DNA of 64,000 bases from Lithospermum erythrorhizon. Taxonomy: Eukaryota > Streptophyta > Magnoliopsida > Boraginales > Boraginaceae. Location: positions 1-64,000 of the forward strand of contig JADFUC010000006.1 in assembly GCA_019722365.1 (NCBI GenBank). The letters are read 5' to 3'. The notes under the pieces are model-generated. The model worked only from the letters and a program-made list of their open reading frames with translations. It searched no databases and had not been told where the DNA came from. Of the stretch, positions 58,700 to 64,000 are shown one piece after another (the stretch's first letter is position 1; each line of letters opens with the position of its first letter). The position numbers were made by a program, and so were the translations under genes.

Positions 58700-59714
58700 T
58701 GTTGAAATCAATGAAAATTGATTCTTTTTATTCTCTTAGTTACGTGATTGTGTATCGGTCGTTTACGGGTTTGTTAAATGTGATTACTAGAACTTAGTGT
58801 TCACCTTGTGTTATTATATTACTAGTGTGGGTTCTCATGATAATTTAAGGGGTTATGAGTGATTGCTAGATCTTACTTTCATTTAGTCGTTATAATAATA
58901 CTAATTGGTCGATTATTATTATTATTATTATCTGAAACTTACTATTATACGAGCCTAAAAATTATTGTAGCATCTGATGATATTAAATTATATTTCATGC
59001 ATGAAATTAAGCGAGACATGTAAATTGAGAGATATATACTCTCAATATATATATATTTCTCAAATATATATTGATGAACATCAATTGGTTAAACTTGCAA
59101 GTTTAATCAATTAAACAGTGAAATCAATTAATAACGATAATTATTTGATGATGACTCGTTAGTATTTCAATGGACTTGTTAAGTTAATTAAAAATAAAAA
59201 AAACTCACTAGTGACTCATTATTTGATTGGAAGCACATAACGATGCGATTAAGTTAAGTTAAAGCGATTTCTTAACGAGTTGCTTGAATTGAAAATTGGC
59301 AAATGGTATTTAAAGAGACAAGGGTTTTTCATTTCATGAAATCAAAAACCCTTGCCTCCTCTCTTGAAAACGGCGCCCCCACTCCCATTTGGAAGAGTTT
59401 TCACTTCATTTGTTCCTCAAAAAACTCTACTTGAAGTTCAAAATTAGCGAGATTGATTCCCTCTGGGTGTGTACAATCACAGAGGACACTCTTTTTGTGT
59501 TAGTCAAGTAATTGGGCATGGAGGGCTATTTGAGAAAGGACCTGCGTAAAGGGCAGCAGAAGTGGGTGATTTCATTCGTCTTCCGCTGCAATGTAAGAAC
59601 TCTCGTATTCATATTGCATATTATGTGTGTTAGATTAATATATGTCATTTTGAGGATCCGGGATGTATGAATTTGGTGTTTTATCACAATTAAAATTCAT
59701 ACTAGATTCTAACA
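58700..59714 (+). mobile_element. Copia solo LTR
   Basis: TGTTGAAATCAATG at 58700 to gattctaaca at 59714, 1015 bp, same family as 48202-49186. Flanks are GCGAG and GAGAG, a 5-bp target duplication with one mismatch. No interior or polypurine tract adjoins it. Confidence 0.75.
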
Positions 59715-61192
59715 GAGAGGCCACTTGTCTTTGAGTGGGACTTAGTGCCTTGATATGACACTTGATTTGAGATAGGACTCCGAGATTTGAGTTGTATGGA
59801 GTGATAGCAAGCAAGTGTTGAGCTGTGCTTGCTGCTTGTACTCTGACGACCTTAGCGTGTTGTTGTAGAGTGGGACTTAGTGAGATTTGGCCTCACTTGG
59901 ACTTGATTTAAGCTTTGAATTAGCATTCTTGAAACACTATTCTGTGACATAGCAGAACTGTTGTTGTAAGTGGAACTTAGTAAGATATGTCCCACGTGGG
60001 ACTTAGTGAGATTTGGCCTCACTTGGACTTGATTTAAGCTTTTCAAGTAGCATTACTTACAGCTTTTCTTACATCGGTATGTAGCGACTTGTTGTTGTAG
60101 TGATGATCGGTATGAAGGTGGAGCCTTGAGCACTTTGATGATGATCTTGATCGGCAGGCAGAGAACTTTAACGTGTTTCGTGCCTTAGAATCCGGCTATA
60201 TAGGGGCTGAGCCATTTCGATTATATTACTATATACGGAACTTGATGAATCAAACTGAGGTTTTCAGTGTTGTACAAGATTTATGAATAATGAGGGGTTA
60301 TTTAGCTTATTCACGAATATTCGGCGTTCTTGAGAAATTTTTGTCGATTCTCATCCAGTTTTTGCTTCAAACTTAAGGATTCTTTAGCGTCGTGCGGTAA
60401 TCTTGATTCAGTGCTGTTTTGGGCCACACAGTGGTGTTCCGGCCACCCGCGTGGTGTTTTGGTGGCGGTTTAGAAGATTTAACTTCCCGGAGGTTTTCTC
60501 ATATTTTTCTCGGTATTTTGGATGTGGTGTGTGTTTTGTGGTGTTTGAGATGGAATTTTTCCAAAAATAGGAGGGGGTTTATATGAAGCCAGAGCTTGAA
60601 TGCTTGCTTCTGATTGGTTGGTTCATTTTCAGCTGGATTATGATCTTAACCATTGATTTTTGAGGCAAGATCTGGACCGTCGGAGATTTAGGAAGTAATT
60701 CTCCTCCAAGAAATCATTATAGCGCTATAATCACGAAAGGTTAGGAATTTGATTTTTCATTTGACCAGGGCCGCTTTTTGGGCCTTGATTTTTGAACCAC
60801 ACCAACCGGAGACTTTATTTTGAACCCTAGTAATTTTAGATTCTTCATTTTTTGAGCCCGTAGCTTAGGAATGTTCTTATAGCCGATTTTAATCAATAAA
60901 ATTGAAATTTTGAACCAATTTTTATTGTCATTTAATGCGGTACACTTCCTTGAGGAATCCTATTCGATTTCTAATTTAGGGTTAATTAATGTAAACCTTA
61001 TTTTTACTTCGATTAATTCCGGGGCTTAATTTCGGGGAACCGCATTCGATCGAGGTTTGATTTGAATTAGGGTTTGATTGAGAACTACAATTAGTAGAGT
61101 GGCGTCTTTTAGTGGGCTCATTTTTAATTAATTTGATTAATTCGTCTTAATAAATTTAATTATTATTTTTGATAAATTTTCGATGTCTGATC
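59715..61192. repeat. Unclassified repeat, right part, with internal duplication
   Basis: A block beginning gggacttagtgagatttggc occurs at about 59874-59926 and 59998-60052 (offset about 124 bp); it produces the repeated peptide of the minus ORF 59852-60046. 60060-61192 looks like long terminal or untranslated retroelement DNA, but I see no coding motif to name it. Confidence 0.4.
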
Positions 61193-61427
61193 TACTCCTA
61201 CAATCCAAAAACAATAGAGTTTCTCACATATCAAGGTAAATCTTGAATCTTCAATTATTTTTTAATTATATTATTATAAAATTAAAAAATTAATATTATA
61301 AAGTATTTTTAAAAGGCGAAATAAATTATATAAATTTATATTTTGAAATAATGAATAATTAATAATTGATGGTCAAAGTTCAATTTCAAAAAAATCAAAC
61401 GGTAATTGTTTTGAATTGAAGGAAGTA
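61193..61427. mobile_element. MITE-like element (candidate)
   Basis: The left end tactcctacaatccaaaaac and the reverse complement of the right end, tacttccttcaattcaaaac, are imperfect inverted repeats of about 25 bp with an AT-rich, non-coding interior. The size of 235 bp and the TA-containing ends fit a Stowaway-type MITE. Confidence 0.45.
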
Positions 61428-63406
61428 TTAGGTAGCCTAATCTCATGATGTCTAGGGTCAGAGGCCCAAGGAAAATTTTCAGTCCGACTCTCCACTAATT
61501 GGAATCTGAACACGTGGCGGTACTCTTTCTTCTACAATGCAGTCGCCCCTTGCCTTATATATATATTCTCGCAGCTACATGCTCGAGATAATCTTTGTGT
61601 ATTTACTCGCGTCTAAATACAACATTATCGTTACTGACTTAAGTATCGAGTGTATGTGGTAGGTGGCCGACCCGAGCTTTCGAATGCATTGCCGCTGACT
61701 TATAGAACCGTCCGCTAAAAGAGTTCGCCTTGACAAGTGATCCGACATTGAATCCGTGGTATTTGACGGAGTTGAATCAATTTCAAAGGCGAAAGGGTAT
61801 CTCTTCGCCCGGCAATATATCTCAGTAGTTCCGGTTTAAGAAGTATTAAGCATGTTTCTTGTCAGGAAAATCTGAATACATCATTAAATGTGGTATTTTA
61901 GTAACACATTTTAAAAAATAGAAGGGGTCCACTTTGCAAATTATTTATTATAAATTGATACATATTTTCATGTCATAAATTCTGACATGATAGCGTACAT
62001 GTGATCTGACGCCATTTGCAACAATAATAGTTTTGGACCAATTTTATATGAATAAGTTGTATCTTTAAAATTTTAATGATCATTTTATGAAAATTCCTCT
62101 ATAAACTTGCTTTTTTCTTTTGAATGAATGCAATATTCTCTCAAAAAAGTTTCTCAAAAATCGTGTAATAGCGAAACGTATTATTTCTTGAACGGCAAAT
62201 ATTCGAGAACATTTTATTTTGGTAGGAGCTAAAATTTGTTAGAACAATAATATTAGTCCTAAATGAGCCTTTGTATTTATTTGATGGGATGGTCGACTAT
62301 TTAATATTTTATATCTTTTAATGAATAATAGAGAATGAAAGGTACGTTAATTATTAATGAGAATATTTGTAAATTACTAATACATAAATTATTAACTAAA
62401 GATAATTAGAGTAAGTACTATAAAAAAAAGTAGAATATATATATTTTCAAGAAAAGTTGAATTCAAAATTTTATTGTGAAAATTTGAGTCAGATGTCACT
62501 AAATTATTAAGCATATTAAGCTAGATGCCACCATGTTATATGTAATACATTATATATGTTGACCGTTAACCTTTATGCTAATCAATCCTTATATTCATAA
62601 TATTAAACTTGGGAAACATATCTAGAATATTGAATACTTAGATACTACACCTTCTATCAAATAAAGATTATTCATTTTTACACTTTTTTTTTTAATTTCT
62701 CGTATCTTGTTTTATTTGATCAATTTTTATATATGCATTTTGAGGTATATCGATCCACTTTTAACTAGTTATTTTTAAAGTTAAAATTAGACAATCTTTA
62801 GATGGAGAGAATTATAACTTTGATGGGTACACATATAATAAAGTGAGGCGAGACACGTCTCGCGATTAAGCTCGCCAGTGATGTCGGTCGCGAGGATATG
62901 AGGTGTTAATTGTGATGGTTTCGCGTTTTATGTATGAAGAGTGAAATTTGTAATAATTATTGTACACCACTAATTTATAAGATGGAGAGTATTTGATTTT
63001 GCATTAATTGAATAGAAATATAACACAGCTTCAATTTTTTATATATATCGGCATTCAATAAACACCATAATTAATTGTTTATCTTTCCATATTGCTTTCC
63101 TATTTTGATCTACACTTTATTATGCATATAATTATGTATCTTATTTGGTTATAATAACAACCATAAATATTTATAACAATCTTTCTAGATTGCGTTCCTT
63201 ATTGTTATTTATTTATTCCTTTTTTCTTTTGTTCCTTATTGATTAGTGGAAATATATTTAATAATTATTATATTATGTGTACATTTGGTGGGACTATTTT
63301 TCATGCTTAACACATGTTTTAACATGTTGTAACACATTATTTAACAGGATCATTTCCTTGTCAAGTATATCTGCTGACCATCTATCTTAGGTTTGTGCTT
63401 TCTATA
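61428..63406. other. Intergenic region upstream of SOT 2
   Basis: 61428-61860 is less AT-rich than its surroundings (acacgtggcggtac, a tata run at about 61558-61568) and resembles no gene I know. 61860-63406 is AT-rich. A perfect hairpin gcgagac-ac-gtctcgc lies at 62848-62863, and a palindromic aacacatgttttaacatgtt at about 63318-63337. A possible TATA element, gaaatatatttaata, lies at about 63249, some 155 bp before the ATG. Confidence 0.4.
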
Positions 63407-64000
63407 ATGGATCCTTCTCAGTCAATAGAGAAGAATGTTGCTAATCTTGAAACTAGAAATGAAGAACATGCTTTTCAAAAGCTCCAAAAATACCAAGAAA
63501 TAATAGCTAATCTCCCAAAAGATGAGTCAATTGATTCTGAATGGAACCTCCATTTGTACCAAGGGTTTTGGTATTTTTCCACCACCCTGGAAAATGTATT
63601 TTACCTTCAAGAAAACTTCAATGCTGATCCAACAGATATTCTCATATGTAGTCCCCCAAAATCTGGTACTACATGGCTCAAATCCTTGAGCTTTGCCATC
63701 ATGACCCGAAACCAATTCGACGAGTCCTCAAATCCTCTTTTTAAGGCAGTTTCCCATGAATGTATTCCTCATTTGGAGTCTGATTTTGCAAGTGGTTCAT
63801 TTTCTAGGGATCAAGAACTTAAATTATTGGGCACCCATCTTCCTCTAAATGCATTGCCTAAATCTGTATTCATAGAAAATTGCAAGATTGTCTATATATG
63901 TAGGGACCCAAAAGACTTGGTTGTTTCAATGTTCCATTTTGCAAAGAAGTTCCCTTTTGGCAGTATTTTTCCTTTGAAAGAACTGTTGAGAGGTTTTTGT
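63407..64000 (+). CDS. Cytosolic sulfotransferase 2 (5' part, runs off the window)
   Basis: Open for 198 codons from ATG at 63407 (context ataATGG, favourable A at -3 and G at +4) to the window end; the family is usually about 300-350 residues, so roughly 60% is visible. Motifs: KLQKYQEIIANLPKDE and YQGFWYFSTTLENVFYLQEN near residues 25-65; ILICSPPKSGTTWLKSLSFA with the PAPS 5' loop (PKSGTTW) near residue 85; LGTHLPLNALP with the catalytic His near residue 145; and IVYICRDPKDLVVSMFHFAK (3'-phosphate site) near residue 165. No intron is visible so far. It is a soluble cytosolic enzyme by family. The acceptor substrate is not predictable. It probably arose as a tandem duplicate of the pseudogene at 40152-55871. 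Confidence 0.93.
   Translation, partial: MDPSQSIEKNVANLETRNEEHAFQKLQKYQEIIANLPKDESIDSEWNLHLYQGFWYFSTTLENVFYLQENFNADPTDILICSPPKSGTTWLKSLSFAIMTRNQFDESSNPLFKAVSHECIPHLESDFASGSFSRDQELKLLGTHLPLNALPKSVFIENCKIVYICRDPKDLVVSMFHFAKKFPFGSIFPLKELLRGFC

Noticed and set aside
58201..60046. Minus-strand repetitive ORFs (58201-58491 and 59852-60046)
   Set aside because: They translate short DNA repeats; the repeated peptide follows a DNA duplication of about 124 bp and has no domain.

Overview
The window looks like plant nuclear DNA, most probably from a eudicot. It is AT-rich and consists mostly of nested LTR retrotransposons. The only conventional genes are two members of the plant cytosolic sulfotransferase (SOT) family. 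One of these is split by two transposons; the other is open but runs off the right edge. I see no tRNA, rRNA, CRISPR or prokaryotic operon structure. The species cannot be fixed from the sequence alone; an asterid is only a guess.

Layout. 1-24547: a tandem array of a chimeric unit of about 2.85 kb. Each unit holds one Ty3/gypsy Tat-type LTR (about 0.8 kb) plus about 2.05 kb of spacer, itself made of oppositely oriented pieces of another gypsy LTR (Tekay/Del-like). In one unit the LTR is expanded into a whole but decayed Tat element (7206-21451) with gag, protease, RT/RNase H, a second (archaeal-type) RNase H, integrase, an antisense plant-mobile-domain ORF and a minisatellite in its 3' region. 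24548-30850: fragments of a Tekay-like LTR and of Copia elements, including a Copia 3' LTR with its polypurine tract. 30854-34372: a minus-strand Copia LTR with a Tekay-like solo LTR inside it. 34373-36200: AT-rich DNA without genes. About 36200-39710: a plus-strand Tekay-like LTR, followed by a likely Helitron 3' end at 39823.

40152-55871: SOT pseudogene 1 in three pieces. A 5'-truncated Copia element (about 40510-44735) separates the N-terminal part from the middle. A complete minus-strand Tekay-like element (45137-55438, TSD TATTT) splits an exon between the middle and the C-terminal part, and itself carries a Copia solo LTR (48202-49186, TSD TGATG) in its integrase. Just 3' of the SOT stop lies a tiny retroposed U6 snRNA fragment with a perfect 16-bp target duplication. 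55966-63406 holds a Copia solo LTR, MITE-like ends and other unclassified repeats. SOT 2 starts at 63407 and is open to the end.

How the parts relate: the two SOT copies are probably tandem paralogues; copy 1 died and collected insertions while copy 2 still shows all expected motifs in its visible 198 codons. The transposon layers give a relative order: Tekay into SOT 1, then Copia into Tekay; Copia LTR first and Tekay solo LTR second at 31 kb. I found no convincing undescribed functional system. The least ordinary items are the LTR/inverted-LTR satellite array that encloses a full Tat element, the antisense PMD gene, and the U6 retroposon.
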